Shown here one piece after another: positions 18,323-27,543 of a DNA stretch of 64,000 nucleotides. Each line of letters starts with the position of its first letter. The first letter of the stretch is position 1. The position numbers and the translations under genes are program-made. Origin of the DNA: Paenibacillus paridis (GTDB taxonomy: Bacteria > Bacillota > Bacilli > Paenibacillales > Paenibacillaceae); contig NZ_VCIX01000085.1 in NCBI RefSeq assembly GCF_006345825.1, positions 186,001-250,000 on the forward strand. Direction: 5' to 3'. The notes under the pieces are model-generated. The model did not search any database and had not been told where the DNA came from. It saw nothing but the letters and a program-made list of their open reading frames with translations.

Positions 18323-20221
18323 GTGCTGCTTGACCATATTAACGGACCTCAAGATTTGAAAGGTTTAACAACGGCTCAATTGGAACAGCTGGCCGGTGAA
18401 ATCCGCCAGTTCTTGATTGAGAAACTTTCCGTTACGGGTGGTCATCTGGCTCCTAACCTAGGAGTTGTGGAACTGACCATAGCGATGCATTATTTATTTA
18501 ATAGCCCTGAGGATAAGTTTATTTTTGACGTGGGGCATCAATCATATGTACACAAAATATTAACAGGCCGAATGGACAGGTTTGATACTCTGCGCAAGTA
18601 CAAAGGCTTATGCGGCTTTGTTAAGCGCGCAGAGAGTGAGCATGACGTATGGGAAGCTGGTCACAGCAGTACCTCTTTGTCCGCGGCGATGGGGATGGCG
18701 CTTGCTCGTGATCTGAAGGGCGAGACCAATCGAGTTGTCGCGGTTATCGGTGATGGTGCGTTAACTGGCGGTATGGCACTTGAGGCACTCAATCATATCG
18801 GACATGAGAAGAAGAATCTGATTGTAATCTTGAATGATAATGAGATGTCCATTGCGCCTAACGTTGGAGCGCTTCATCATTATTTAGGGAAAATACGTAC
18901 CGACCGCCATTATCATAAGGCTAAGGACGAACTGCAGCAGCTCCTTAACAAAATTCCAGCCATTGGCGGCAAGCTTGCCAAAACAGCCGAGCGCTTTAAG
19001 GACAGCTTAAAATATTTGCTCGTAAGCGGAATTTTATTCGAGCAATTTGGATTCACCTACCTAGGTCCTGTAGATGGGCATGATATCGAGCAAATGCTTG
19101 ATATTATGCGTCAAGCCGATTCGATGCCTGGGCCGGTGCTCGTTCATGTATTGACCGTGAAGGGCAAAGGATATTCGCCAGCCGAAGCCGATTCATTCAA
19201 ATGGCATGGCATAACGCCATACAAAATCGAATCCGGCCAAGTTGTAAAGGCGGTTGGCCCTCCCGTATATACAGATGTATTCGGTCAAATGCTGATCGAG
19301 CTGGCAGAGAAAGACGAGCGGATCATTGCCGTTACTCCGGCTATGCCCGGTGGTTCCGGATTGCTGCCTTTCGCTGCGCGTTTTCCCAATCGCATGATTG
19401 ATGTAGGAATCGCGGAGCAGCATGCGGCTACGATGTCAGCAGCACTTGCCATGGAAGGGATGAAGCCTGTTTTTGCGGTGTATTCCACTTTCCTGCAGCG
19501 TGCTTATGACCAGGTCGTGCATGACATTTGCCGCCAAAATTTAAACGTGATTTTTGCAATTGACCGTGCGGGTTTCGTAGGGCCTGATGGAGAAACACAT
19601 CATGGCGTATACGATATACCGTTCCTTAGACATATTCCGAATTTGGTCATTATGATGCCAAAGGATGAAAATGAACTCAGACAAATGATGAAAACGGCTG
19701 TTGAGTATAATGATGGTCCGATCGCGGTTCGCTATCCTAGGATTGCTGGTTTGGGTGTAGAAATGGATGCCGATCCGCAACCACTGCCCATCGGCAGCTG
19801 GGAGACGCTGCGTGAAGGAGATTCAGGAGTTATTGTAGCCATTGGCCCGATGATTCAGGTCGCCGAGGAAGCCGCAGATTTGCTCAAACGCGAAGGCTTG
19901 AATGTTCAGATCGTTAATGCGCGTTTTATCAAGCCGCTTGATGAGCAAATGTTATTATCGCTGGCTGCTGAAGGCAAAAACATGATCGTACTGGAGGAAG
20001 GCGCTGAACTTGGCGGCTTGGGCAGCTCCGTTCTGGAGTTTTATTCGCTTAAAGGAATTTACGGATTGCCTGTTCGCATTATCGGCGTTCCAGATATTTT
20101 CGTGGAGCATGGGACGATTAAGGAACAAAGAAAAGAAATTGGCCTTACAGCTGACAGGGTAGCTACCGAGCTTAAATCGATGCTGCCAAGACGGATGAAG
20201 CGTGTTACTGGTCAACAGTAA
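18323..20221 (+). CDS. dxs: 1-deoxy-D-xylulose-5-phosphate synthase
   Basis: Dxs joins pyruvate and glyceraldehyde 3-phosphate using thiamine diphosphate, the first step of the MEP isoprenoid pathway. The 632-residue length equals that of the Bacillus enzyme. Visible are the [14 protein letters not shown] block with catalytic His, the TPP motif [18 protein letters not shown], and the transketolase pyrimidine domain with [19 protein letters not shown] 18323 has AGGAAA upstream. Next to ispA, it makes a small isoprenoid locus. Confidence 0.95.
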   Translation: MLLDHINGPQDLKGLTTAQLEQLAGEIRQFLIEKLSVTGGHLAPNLGVVELTIAMHYLFNSPEDKFIFDVGHQSYVHKILTGRMDRFDTLRKYKGLCGFVKRAESEHDVWEAGHSSTSLSAAMGMALARDLKGETNRVVAVIGDGALTGGMALEALNHIGHEKKNLIVILNDNEMSIAPNVGALHHYLGKIRTDRHYHKAKDELQQLLNKIPAIGGKLAKTAERFKDSLKYLLVSGILFEQFGFTYLGPVDGHDIEQMLDIMRQADSMPGPVLVHVLTVKGKGYSPAEADSFKWHGITPYKIESGQVVKAVGPPVYTDVFGQMLIELAEKDERIIAVTPAMPGGSGLLPFAARFPNRMIDVGIAEQHAATMSAALAMEGMKPVFAVYSTFLQRAYDQVVHDICRQNLNVIFAIDRAGFVGPDGETHHGVYDIPFLRHIPNLVIMMPKDENELRQMMKTAVEYNDGPIAVRYPRIAGLGVEMDADPQPLPIGSWETLREGDSGVIVAIGPMIQVAEEAADLLKREGLNVQIVNARFIKPLDEQMLLSLAAEGKNMIVLEEGAELGGLGSSVLEFYSLKGIYGLPVRIIGVPDIFVEHGTIKEQRKEIGLTADRVATELKSMLPRRMKRVTGQQ

Positions 20222-20237
20222 TGGTTGAGGGAGAACG

Positions 20238-21068
20238 ATGACAACAACACCGAAAGAACGGATAGACGTATTGCTCGTTGAACGCGGCTTTTATGAAAGC
20301 AGGGAAAAAGCCAAAGCGGCTTTAATGGCAGGACTAGTGCTTGTGAATGATGAGCCTGTAGACAAAAGCGGCATGAAGGTTGTCCGCACCGCTGATATTA
20401 AGGTAAAAGGAGCCCTGCATCCTTATGTTAGCCGAGGCGGATTGAAGCTTGAGAAAGCCATCCGAAAGTTCAATCTCGATTTGAATGGGCGGGTCATGCT
20501 GGATATAGGCGCTTCCACGGGCGGATTTACCGATTGTGCTCTTCAGAATGGTGCAGCCTATGTCTATGCGGTTGATGTTGGTTATAATCAGTTGGACTGG
20601 TCATTGCGACAAGACGAACGAGTGCATGTCATGGAGCGTACCAATTTTCGGTATACGCAGCCTGCTGATTTGGTCGGTCCTCCACCGACCTTTGCTTCCA
20701 TCGATGTATCCTTTATATCTTTAAAGCTTATTTTACCAGCTCTTTCTCAATTATTATCGGTTGGTTCCGGCATTGTGGCTCTAATTAAGCCTCAGTTCGA
20801 GGCCGGCCGCGAGAAAGTAGGCAAATCGGGAGTCGTACGCGATTCAGGAGTTCACAGGGATGTTCTCCGTACGGTGTTGACATCTGCTGCAGAGTTGGGA
20901 TATACCTTACAGGATATTACGTTCTCTCCCATTACGGGCGGAGAAGGCAATATTGAGTTCTTGGCCTACTGGACCTGGTCCGGAGAGTCAAATTCTGTCA
21001 TTCCGGATGATGCAGCGTTGTCAGAACTAGTGAAGCAGGCAAGCGAAACCTTTACTGCGAATAAATGA
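20238..21068 (+). CDS. tlyA: TlyA family rRNA (cytidine-2'-O)-methyltransferase
   Basis: The 276 residues have an N-terminal S4 RNA-binding domain (RIDVLLVERGFYESREKAKA) and a FtsJ-like Rossmann methyltransferase domain (MLDIGASTGGFTDCALQNGA, catalytic lysine in LIKPQFEAGREKVGKSG). TlyA of mycobacteria methylates 16S and 23S rRNA. Older annotations call it hemolysin A. It follows dxs by 16 bp and precedes argR-recN as in Bacillus (yqxC). Confidence 0.93.
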   Translation: MTTTPKERIDVLLVERGFYESREKAKAALMAGLVLVNDEPVDKSGMKVVRTADIKVKGALHPYVSRGGLKLEKAIRKFNLDLNGRVMLDIGASTGGFTDCALQNGAAYVYAVDVGYNQLDWSLRQDERVHVMERTNFRYTQPADLVGPPPTFASIDVSFISLKLILPALSQLLSVGSGIVALIKPQFEAGREKVGKSGVVRDSGVHRDVLRTVLTSAAELGYTLQDITFSPITGGEGNIEFLAYWTWSGESNSVIPDDAALSELVKQASETFTANK

Positions 21069-21082
21069 AATATAACAAAAAG

Positions 21083-21123
21083 GAAGGTGCCGTGCAGAAG
21101 AAATGCTGCCGGCATCTTTTTTT
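21083..21123 (+). terminator. terminator after tlyA
   Basis: AAGGTGCCGTGCA folds imperfectly with TGCTGCCGGCATCTT and is followed by seven T. The region up to the next gene (21257) shows no other clear feature. Confidence 0.65.
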
Positions 21124-21256
21124 CTTTACAGCAGCAGCATGTTTTTGATAAACTGAATAAAAGCAAACAAACGTTCGGTATTCGTGTCAAACAGGAAATA
21201 GCCCCCATCTTCTCGAACGGTTATAGATAAAATCCAATGATAATCGGGGGATGCTG

Positions 21257-21724
21257 ATGGGGACGTATGGTGATTGGTTTATCATGCTTGCAGCGGGCTG
21301 TTTACTCGTTATTTGGCTATTTAGGATGTTTTACCGCTGGCTGCATGAGCCGGCAGGCGTAAATCGCCTTACACTCGGCAAGGGTGGAGTGCTATCGCCC
21401 GATGATGAAAACATAGCATTGCTCGAACAAGCGGGCTACACAGTCCGTTCAGGAAAACATTTGGTTCCGGTTCCGATCAAGCTGGATGATGTGCCGCTTG
21501 GGAAGGGAAGCCGGTTATACATTGATTATATTGCGATAATGGATAATAAAACGTATATTGTGAAAACTGCACGAGATCGGAAGCCTATGGAATGGACGGC
21601 AAGCGGTATAAGGGATCGTCTTCTTGTCTATTCGCTCCTTCTGCCTGAATGCGATGGCATATTGTTCGTGGATGCAAGGGACAAGGTTATTCGCAAAATT
21701 TCATTTCACATTGCAGACATTTAA
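21257..21724 (+). CDS. conserved hypothetical protein with one N-terminal membrane helix
   Basis: I do not recognise a named family. The 155-residue protein has an N-terminal transmembrane helix (WFIMLAAGCLLVIWLFRMFY), then a soluble domain of mixed strands and helices, with a repeated pattern of alternating hydrophobics (LYIDYIAIMDNKTYIVKTAR). The domain faintly recalls nuclease-like NERD or Holliday-resolvase-like folds, but no catalytic motif is clear. ATG 21257 has better spacing to GGGGG than ATG 21251. It lies between tlyA and argR. Confidence 0.7.
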   Translation: MGTYGDWFIMLAAGCLLVIWLFRMFYRWLHEPAGVNRLTLGKGGVLSPDDENIALLEQAGYTVRSGKHLVPVPIKLDDVPLGKGSRLYIDYIAIMDNKTYIVKTARDRKPMEWTASGIRDRLLVYSLLLPECDGILFVDARDKVIRKISFHIADI

Positions 21725-21741
21725 ATCATGGAGGTTTTTAT

Positions 21742-22194
21742 ATGAAAGGCATTCGCCAATTTCGTATTAAAGAAATTGTAAACAATCGTGCGATAGAAAC
21801 GCAGGAAGAACTTGTTGAGGCTCTTCGCGATTCAGGGATGCAGGTTACCCAAGCCACCGTCTCACGCGATATGAAGGAATTGATGCTTATTAAGGTGCCG
21901 GCAGGGGAAGGAAAGTACATCTATTCGATCCCTCAGGACCATCAGAAGCAAAATCCGATTCACAAGCTAAAACGAGCGTTGCTTGACCATTTTGTACATA
22001 TTGACTTTACTGACAACCTTGTTGTGATGAAGTGTTTGCCTGGCTCGGCTAATGCGATTGGTGCCTTAGTTGACAATATGGAATGGCCAGAGGTCATGGG
22101 AACCATATGCGGGGACGACACGATACTGATGATTTGCCGTACCAAGGTTCAAAGCGGAGAAATTGTAGAGCGATTGCTTGAATTATTAAATTAG
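21742..22194 (+). CDS. argR: arginine repressor/activator
   Basis: ArgR (AhrC) senses arginine as a hexamer. It represses arginine biosynthesis and activates catabolism. The 150 residues have an N-terminal winged helix (RQFRIKEIVNNRAIETQEEL, VTQATVSRDMKEL) and the arginine-binding C-terminal domain with GTICGDDTILMICRT. ATG 21742 follows GGAGG; the long upstream frame overlaps the previous gene. argR next to recN is the Bacillus arrangement. Confidence 0.96.
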   Translation: MKGIRQFRIKEIVNNRAIETQEELVEALRDSGMQVTQATVSRDMKELMLIKVPAGEGKYIYSIPQDHQKQNPIHKLKRALLDHFVHIDFTDNLVVMKCLPGSANAIGALVDNMEWPEVMGTICGDDTILMICRTKVQSGEIVERLLELLN

Positions 22195-22205
22195 GAGGAG
22201 AAACC

Positions 22206-23918
22206 ATGCTGCGTGAGTTGTCTATTCGGAATTTAGCGGTCATTGAAGAAGTAAACGTTACTTTTCATCATGGATTTCATGTGCTGACGGGAGAAACAGG
22301 CGCGGGCAAATCAATATTGATTGATGCGTTAAGCTTGCTTGTCGGCGGTAGAGGTTCCGCAGACATGGTGCGGTACGGTTGTGATAAGGCAGAAATGGAG
22401 GCTTTGTTCGACCTGGCAGCCCATCATCCGGTGTGGACGGTTTTAAATAAACTTGGTGTACATGCTTCTTCTGAGGAAATGCTCGTTATTAGGAGAGAGT
22501 TATCCGCTCATGGCAAGAGCAGCAGCCGCGTCAATGGACAACTGGTTACAATGACGATGCTAAGGGAAATCGGGGAATGCCTAGTTAATATCCATGGCCA
22601 GCATGAACATCAATCTTTGCTGCGCACTGAACAGCATTTAGAGTGGCTGGATCTGTTCGCAGGTGATTTGCTTATCGAGCGGAAACAAAATTACCGGCAT
22701 CTCTTTACGCAACTTCAACAAGTTAAAGCCTCCCTGCGTGAACTGGAAAATTCAACTAGGCATAATGTGCAAATGCTGGATTTATACCGATTCCAAATTG
22801 AAGAAATTACGAATGCTCAGCTAAAGCCCTTGGAAGATGAATTGCTGACAGACCAACGGCGCAAGCTAATGTATGCGGGCAAAAGAATGGATGCCGTGTC
22901 TGAAGCCTATTCTTTGCTGTATGGAGGCAAAGGACTTGATATGGTTAGTAAAGCGGTAGCGAAGCTAATCGATATTCAAACCTATGATGCAGAAAAATTA
23001 AATCCGTTATTAGAACAGCTGCAGTCGGCTTTTTATCAAGCAGAAGATGCAGCGTTCCAGTTGCGCGATTACCGTGACGGCATTGAGTCAGATCCCGATC
23101 TGCTTTCCCAAGTAGAGGACAGGCTTGATCTCATAAATAGCTTAAAGCGTAAGTACGGAGAATCCATTCCTGATATTCTTGCTTATTTGGATCGCACGAT
23201 TTTGGATCGGGACAAAATCGAAAACCGGGATCAAATGCTCGAAGAGCTTCAGCATGAAGAGGCCCGTCTATACGAGCAAGCCTTGACGCTTGCGAAAGAG
23301 CTGTCTCAGCTGCGTGAACATGCCGCTACAAGGCTTTCTGATGCCATTGAGAAAGAACTTAGCCAGCTTCAAATGTCTTCTGCAAAATTTCAGGTTCAAA
23401 TTGATACAACCTTTACCGGTCAAGCTGAGAACAAGCATGTTCGACTACATGCTAATGGGATGGATGAAGCCATTTTTATGCTATCCACCAACCCGGGCGA
23501 GCCGCTTAAGCCTTTAAATAAAATTGCATCCGGCGGCGAGATGTCGCGAATTATGCTCGCGCTAAAAAGCATCTTTGCCGAGATTGACCAGGTACCTGTG
23601 CTCATTTTTGATGAGGTGGATACCGGGGTAAGCGGACGTGCAGCCCAAGCGATTGCTGAGAAAATGTCACAGCTTGCAAAGAAATGCCAAGTGTTCTCCA
23701 TCACGCATTTACCGCAAGTGGCTTGTATGGCTGACCATCATTATGAAATTCGGAAACAGGTGATAGGAGCAAGAACTTCCACGTCTGTCGCTGAATTAAT
23801 CGGAAAGATTCGGATCGATGAGTTAGCCCGCATGCTTGGCGGAGTAGAAATAACGGAAAAAACAAGGCATCATGCACAAGAAATGCTTGATCTGGCACAT
23901 AGACAGAAGGGGGCGTAA
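22206..23918 (+). CDS. recN: DNA repair protein RecN
   Basis: RecN is an SMC-like ATPase acting early in double-strand break repair. The 570 residues have Walker A LTGETGAGKSILIDAL near the N terminus, a central coiled-coil (about 155-380), ABC signature region IASGGEMSRIMLALK and Walker B PVLIFDEVDTGVSG. The start follows AGGAGG, 11 bp after argR. Confidence 0.97.
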   Translation: MLRELSIRNLAVIEEVNVTFHHGFHVLTGETGAGKSILIDALSLLVGGRGSADMVRYGCDKAEMEALFDLAAHHPVWTVLNKLGVHASSEEMLVIRRELSAHGKSSSRVNGQLVTMTMLREIGECLVNIHGQHEHQSLLRTEQHLEWLDLFAGDLLIERKQNYRHLFTQLQQVKASLRELENSTRHNVQMLDLYRFQIEEITNAQLKPLEDELLTDQRRKLMYAGKRMDAVSEAYSLLYGGKGLDMVSKAVAKLIDIQTYDAEKLNPLLEQLQSAFYQAEDAAFQLRDYRDGIESDPDLLSQVEDRLDLINSLKRKYGESIPDILAYLDRTILDRDKIENRDQMLEELQHEEARLYEQALTLAKELSQLREHAATRLSDAIEKELSQLQMSSAKFQVQIDTTFTGQAENKHVRLHANGMDEAIFMLSTNPGEPLKPLNKIASGGEMSRIMLALKSIFAEIDQVPVLIFDEVDTGVSGRAAQAIAEKMSQLAKKCQVFSITHLPQVACMADHHYEIRKQVIGARTSTSVAELIGKIRIDELARMLGGVEITEKTRHHAQEMLDLAHRQKGA

Positions 23919-24041
23919 TGGAAGCCAATTAGGGAATGTTTTTGCGGACATAAAACGACCGGGTGAGGGTAACTTAAAGGTACGCCAATGGCGACTTAGC
24001 CTTCTACGTCATGCGATGGAAATACAGGGAGCGTGAAATCA

Positions 24042-25370
24042 TTGAACTCCAGTCAAAGGAAGCGATGGTTTGGCCTAGTTCTCGTTTTCTTCATTTGCAT
24101 GATCGGAAGCTCCACCCCGTTTCAACACTTTGCCGCAATCCCGAATGAACTTCGTTTATTCTCCGGGCAACTGAAACGATTACAATACGGAGTGCCCGTT
24201 CATGCAGAAGTAACGGTCGACCCTCACATGCTTCAGATTAACGGATCAACCAGTCATTCTCTTTCCGTAAATTTGAATGAGCCACTGTCACTGCAGTCAA
24301 GCCAAAGCGGTCAAACCAAAATGAAAGTGAAATTATTTGGTAAAATTCCATTCAAAACTGTAAAAGTTAATGTGGTGCCTGATCTACGCGTTATTCCAGG
24401 TGGACAGACGATTGGAGTTAAAGTCAAATCTTCAGGCATTTTAGTTGTAGGCCATCATCAAGTCGCTGGCAGCGATGGTATGAAGCAATCGCCTGGAGAG
24501 GCTGCTGGGCTGCGTCTAGGCGATTTAATTGTCAAGATTAACGGCAGCAGCATCAATCAGGTTCACAGGGTTGCAGAGCTTAGTGAGCGGGCAGGGACTG
24601 AGAAGAAACCCCTAGACGTCACGTACAAGCGTGATGGTCAATTAGGCAAGACCCAGCTGAGCCCAGTATTCGATGCTCAGGACAAAGCATGGCGGTTAGG
24701 ACTTTATATACGCGATTCGGCGGCAGGGGTAGGAACCTTAACCTTTTACGCACCGGACCAAGGCGTCTACGGAGCATTAGGACATGTCATTACGGATATG
24801 GATACACAAACGCCAATCGACGTAGGCGAAGGCCAGATTTTACAATCAAGCGTTACCTCCATCAACAAAAGCCAAAATGGAGAGCCGGGAGAAAAAAGAG
24901 CGCATTTTGTGAAAGAAAGCAAAATATTAGGAAATGTTGAGCGTAATACTCCGTTTGGCATTTTCGGCAAAATGAATGAAGTTCCTACGCATAGCTACAG
25001 TGAAAAGTCCATTCCCGTAGCTTTTGCCGAAGATGTCAAAGAAGGGCCTGCACAGATTTTGACTGTTGTAAATGGACAGAAGGTAGAGCGCTTTGATATT
25101 GAAATTGCTCATGTATCCAAACAATCGGGTCCCGCAACAAAAGGAATGGTCATAAAAATCACGGATAAAAGATTATTAAGCAAAACAGGCGGGATCGTTC
25201 AAGGCATGTCAGGAAGTCCGATCATTCAGGATGGCAAACTTGTCGGGGCTGTGACTCACGTTTTTGTGAATGATCCTTCATCTGGTTATGGCTGCTTTAT
25301 TGAATGGATGCTTCAAGATGCAGGGGTATTGCTTAAATCAGCGAACGGTCATATTGGAGAAGCTGCATAG
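24042..25370 (+). CDS. spoIVB: SpoIVB peptidase (S55 family)
   Basis: SpoIVB is secreted from the forespore and cleaves SpoIVFA, so releasing sigma-K activation in the mother cell. The product of about 442 residues has an N-terminal membrane anchor (WFGLVLVFFICMIGSSTPF), a PDZ domain (about 130-210, SPGEAAGLRLGDLIVKINGS) and a C-terminal serine peptidase domain with active-site Ser in VQGMSGSPIIQDGKLVGAVTH. TTG 24042 has ten-base spacing to GGGAG; a GTG at 24033 is only one base away. It directly precedes spo0A as in Bacillus. Confidence 0.94.
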   Translation: MNSSQRKRWFGLVLVFFICMIGSSTPFQHFAAIPNELRLFSGQLKRLQYGVPVHAEVTVDPHMLQINGSTSHSLSVNLNEPLSLQSSQSGQTKMKVKLFGKIPFKTVKVNVVPDLRVIPGGQTIGVKVKSSGILVVGHHQVAGSDGMKQSPGEAAGLRLGDLIVKINGSSINQVHRVAELSERAGTEKKPLDVTYKRDGQLGKTQLSPVFDAQDKAWRLGLYIRDSAAGVGTLTFYAPDQGVYGALGHVITDMDTQTPIDVGEGQILQSSVTSINKSQNGEPGEKRAHFVKESKILGNVERNTPFGIFGKMNEVPTHSYSEKSIPVAFAEDVKEGPAQILTVVNGQKVERFDIEIAHVSKQSGPATKGMVIKITDKRLLSKTGGIVQGMSGSPIIQDGKLVGAVTHVFVNDPSSGYGCFIEWMLQDAGVLLKSANGHIGEAA

Positions 25371-25384
25371 CGTTTGAATTAGAT

Positions 25385-25430
25385 GTCTGTTTAGGCTGAA
25401 GCGTAGCCTGAGCAGACGTTTTCTTTTTTT
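25385..25430 (+). terminator. terminator after spoIVB
   Basis: GTCTGTTTAGGCT pairs with AGCCTGAGCAGAC around a six-base loop, with T-rich sequence following. Confidence 0.85.
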
Positions 25431-25476
25431 CGGGGATGGGTTAAAAAACGCGTGAATCATTCGATGAGCGATGAAT

Positions 25477-25485
25477 TTTGTCGAA
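25477..25485 (+). promoter_or_regulatory. 0A box 1 upstream of spo0A
   Basis: TTTGTCGAA is an exact match to the Spo0A-binding 0A-box consensus (TTTGTCRAA). Confidence 0.65.
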
Positions 25486-25563
25486 GAAGAACGAACGGAA
25501 TCGTTACATGTAACAAATTTTTAATTATATCGAAATGGCGTAAAAAAATCTAGAAAAATAATT

Positions 25564-25570
25564 TTCGACA
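25564..25570 (-). promoter_or_regulatory. 0A box 2 upstream of spo0A (reverse strand)
   Basis: The minus strand reads TCTGTCGAAAAT, containing the TGTCGAA core of the 0A box. It lies just before the sigma-H -35. Confidence 0.55.
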
Positions 25571-25599
25571 GAAGGAATTCAACTTCCCATGTCGAAAAC
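25571..25599 (+). promoter_or_regulatory. sigma-H promoter of spo0A
   Basis: GAAGGAATT fits the sigma-H -35 (RnAGGAWWW) exactly. After 11 bp, GTCGAAAAC fits the -10 (RnnGAATWW) with minor deviation. B. subtilis spo0A has a sigma-H promoter controlled by Spo0A itself. About 50 bases separate the expected start of transcription from the TTG codon. Confidence 0.6.
25590..25596 (+). promoter_or_regulatory. 0A box 3 overlapping the sigma-H -10
   Basis: CATGTCGAAAAC contains TGTCGAA and overlaps the -10 region, a position where bound Spo0A would block or modulate initiation. Confidence 0.55.
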
Positions 25600-25656
25600 T
25601 TTAAGCAGACAACTAGTGAGCGAAAACTTCAAAATCATTTAGAGGAGGACCACAAC

Positions 25657-26469
25657 TTGCATAAGATCGAAGTATTATTAGCAGACGACAACCGTGAATT
25701 TACTAACCTGTTATCGGAATACATATCCGAACAAAGTGATATGAGTGTGAGTGGAGTCGCGTACAACGGTGAAGAGGTTTTGAGACATTTGGAGGAAGCC
25801 AGAAAAATTCCGGATGTACTTATCCTTGATATTATTATGCCTCACTTAGACGGCCTAGGCGTACTTGAGCGCTTGAAGGAAATGAATATGTCTCCTATGC
25901 CGAAAATCATTATGCTAACCGCTTTCGGTCAAGAAAACATTACGCAAAAAGCGGTACAGCTTGGGGCCTCTTATTATATTTTGAAGCCATTTGATATGGA
26001 TATTTTGGCTAATCGGATCCGCCAACTCGTAGGCAATCCAACTTATTCCTCGACGGGAAGCTTCTCAACCGGTTCCTCCTCGTTGAAATCCAACGTTGTC
26101 CCAATTGCCAAAGGCAAGAACCTTGATGCCAACATTACAAGCATTATTCACGAAATCGGCGTTCCCGCACATATTAAAGGTTATCAATATTTGCGTGAAG
26201 CCATCACGATGGTTTACAACAATATTGAAATTCTTGGCGCCATTACAAAAACATTGTACCCGGCCATTGCCGAAAAATTCAAAACGACGCCATCCCGCGT
26301 CGAACGGGCCATCCGCCATGCGATTGAAGTCGCCTGGACGCGCGGCAACATCGACAGCATTTCGCATTTGTTTGGCTACACGATCAATATAAGCAAGTCA
26401 AAGCCTACGAATAGCGAATTTATTGCGATGGTGGCTGATAAGCTGCGGATTGAGCATAAGGTATCATAA
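25657..26469 (+). CDS. spo0A: sporulation master regulator Spo0A (hybrid gene at an integration site)
   Basis: Spo0A~P switches on entry into sporulation. The 270 residues have a receiver domain ([10 protein letters not shown], phosphorylated Asp in [12 protein letters not shown], Lys in YILKPFD), a linker (about 125-150) and the Spo0A_C DNA-binding domain ([32 protein letters not shown]). TTG start after AGAGGAGG. Codons 211-270 plus stop are duplicated exactly at 31264-31446, so this gene's 3' end belongs to the left junction of an integrated element. The protein looks full length and intact. Its terminator and 3' flank are supplied by the element. Confidence 0.96.
   Translation: MHKIEVLLADDNREFTNLLSEYISEQSDMSVSGVAYNGEEVLRHLEEARKIPDVLILDIIMPHLDGLGVLERLKEMNMSPMPKIIMLTAFGQENITQKAVQLGASYYILKPFDMDILANRIRQLVGNPTYSSTGSFSTGSSSLKSNVVPIAKGKNLDANITSIIHEIGVPAHIKGYQYLREAITMVYNNIEILGAITKTLYPAIAEKFKTTPSRVERAIRHAIEVAWTRGNIDSISHLFGYTINISKSKPTNSEFIAMVADKLRIEHKVS
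26287..26469 (+). repeat. left attachment repeat (attL) within the spo0A 3' end
   Basis: This 183-bp segment (spo0A codons 211 to stop) is identical, base for base, to 31264-31446 in the same orientation. Identity begins at a codon boundary and ends with the TAA. It covers the Spo0A recognition-helix region. Confidence 0.9.
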
Positions 26470-26517
26470 ACGTAGGCTGCGTAAGGGATTTCGGTCATTC
26501 TCCGTTAGCTGAAACGG

Positions 26518-26532
26518 TGAATTTACGGTCAA
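26518..26532 (+). repeat. putative integrase arm-type site, left
   Basis: TGAATTTACGGTCAA differs by one base from TGAATTTACGCTCAA at 31236 and shares its core with TGAATTTACGCTAA at 31167. Repeats at both ends near the att sites are typical of tyrosine integrase arm sites. Confidence 0.45.
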
Positions 26533-26692
26533 GGTAACGTTGCCGTTCCGATGAAGAATTTCGCTGCTATTGCGTTAAACTATCGTATTTTCACCTCACA
26601 TTCGGTATAAGTTTATCGGATACTTAGACAACGATATCATACACGATCAGGCAGGCGTGATCAAACGTTTTTTACAACGATCAGAACGAAAG

Positions 26693-26726
26693 AAGCCGCT
26701 TTCTCTTCGGAGATTGCGGCTTTTGT
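26693..26726 (+). terminator. terminator downstream of hybrid spo0A
   Basis: AAGCCGC pairs with GCGGCTT. The inside holds a second stem, TCTC-TTCG-GAGA, with a UUCG tetraloop. T-rich sequence follows. It is supplied by the element. Confidence 0.75.
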
Positions 26727-26786
26727 TACGTATAAGAGGTACGAACGTATTACCTATAAACGGAAATTACGGAGGGGCTAGCAGCA

Positions 26787-27479
26787 ATGACCGATAAAAA
26801 AACTGAACTTTCTTACGGGGCACAGATAAGACGTAATAGTCTACGTGTTTTACTTGGCGTGATTATCTTATTGCTTATTTTCGTAGCAATAGCATATATC
26901 GTTAACAATAAGGGATCACAGACAGCTTCTACGGTACCGAGCACGGCTTTTACGCAAAAGTCTGTAATAGCAATTGATTCTACACCGGAACCGACAATAG
27001 AGCCTACAGAAGAGCCCGTTGATTGGTCTACAGCAGATTTCACAGAAGAAAATGCGATGAAAGCACTTAAACAAGCAAAAGCCGGTCTTTCTATTGAGGT
27101 TACTGACGAGACTGTTAAAGAAATTCATACTAATGTAAATGATATTGTAATTACATTGAACGCGTTCGATACTTTAAACGAAAAAGCATACCTACGCAAA
27201 ATGGGGGAGTCTATGATTGCGTACTCACGTGTATTGTTTACGAACTCACAAGTTGAGCGCGTCGTATTAAATAACAGCGTAAATACTACTGACGGCGGTT
27301 CAGCTTTCGGTGTGCAAATCGTTTGGAATCGTTCGACTAACGACTCTATCAACTATGACGCGCTACTTAAAGAAGCGCAGACAAACGCGGCAGCACCGTA
27401 TAAGGCTGGTGAATCATTTACCGTGAAGCCGTTTATACTAGACGCGTTAAACGAAGATGTACGGAGTAAGTTTGAATAA
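26787..27479 (+). CDS. membrane-anchored extracytoplasmic protein of unknown function
   Basis: I do not recognise the family. The 230 residues have one transmembrane helix (VLLGVIILLLIFVAIAYIV, about 20-38) with positive residues before it, a Thr/Pro/Glu linker (STPEPTIEPTEEPVD, about 70-85) and a soluble domain of about 145 residues, presumably outside the cell. GGAGGGG precedes the ATG. It is the first gene of the element, pointing away from spo0A, and is followed by a strong terminator, so it is its own unit. A surface or exclusion role would be guesswork. Confidence 0.7.
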   Translation: MTDKKTELSYGAQIRRNSLRVLLGVIILLLIFVAIAYIVNNKGSQTASTVPSTAFTQKSVIAIDSTPEPTIEPTEEPVDWSTADFTEENAMKALKQAKAGLSIEVTDETVKEIHTNVNDIVITLNAFDTLNEKAYLRKMGESMIAYSRVLFTNSQVERVVLNNSVNTTDGGSAFGVQIVWNRSTNDSINYDALLKEAQTNAAAPYKAGESFTVKPFILDALNEDVRSKFE

Positions 27480-27497
27480 TAGAACACGCGTCATATA

Positions 27498-27543
27498 ACG
27501 GTCATGTCCTACGGGATGTGGTCGTTATTTTTTTTTTTTTTTT
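27498..27543 (+). terminator. terminator with UACG tetraloop and 16-T tract
   Basis: ACGGTCATGTCC pairs along 12 bp (including G-U pairs) with GGATGTGGTCGT, closed by TACG in a C(UACG)G tetraloop. An uninterrupted run of 16 T follows at 27528-27543. Confidence 0.85.

Larger units (their letters stand above)
26470..26786 (+). other. non-coding left end of the element
   Basis: These 317 bp hold no gene. They contain a TGAATTTACGGTCAAGG motif (26518) related to two near the right end, a possible weak hairpin GATCA/TGATC followed by six T (26646-26672), and a strong terminator (26693-26726). They are the new 3' flank of spo0A. Confidence 0.6.
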
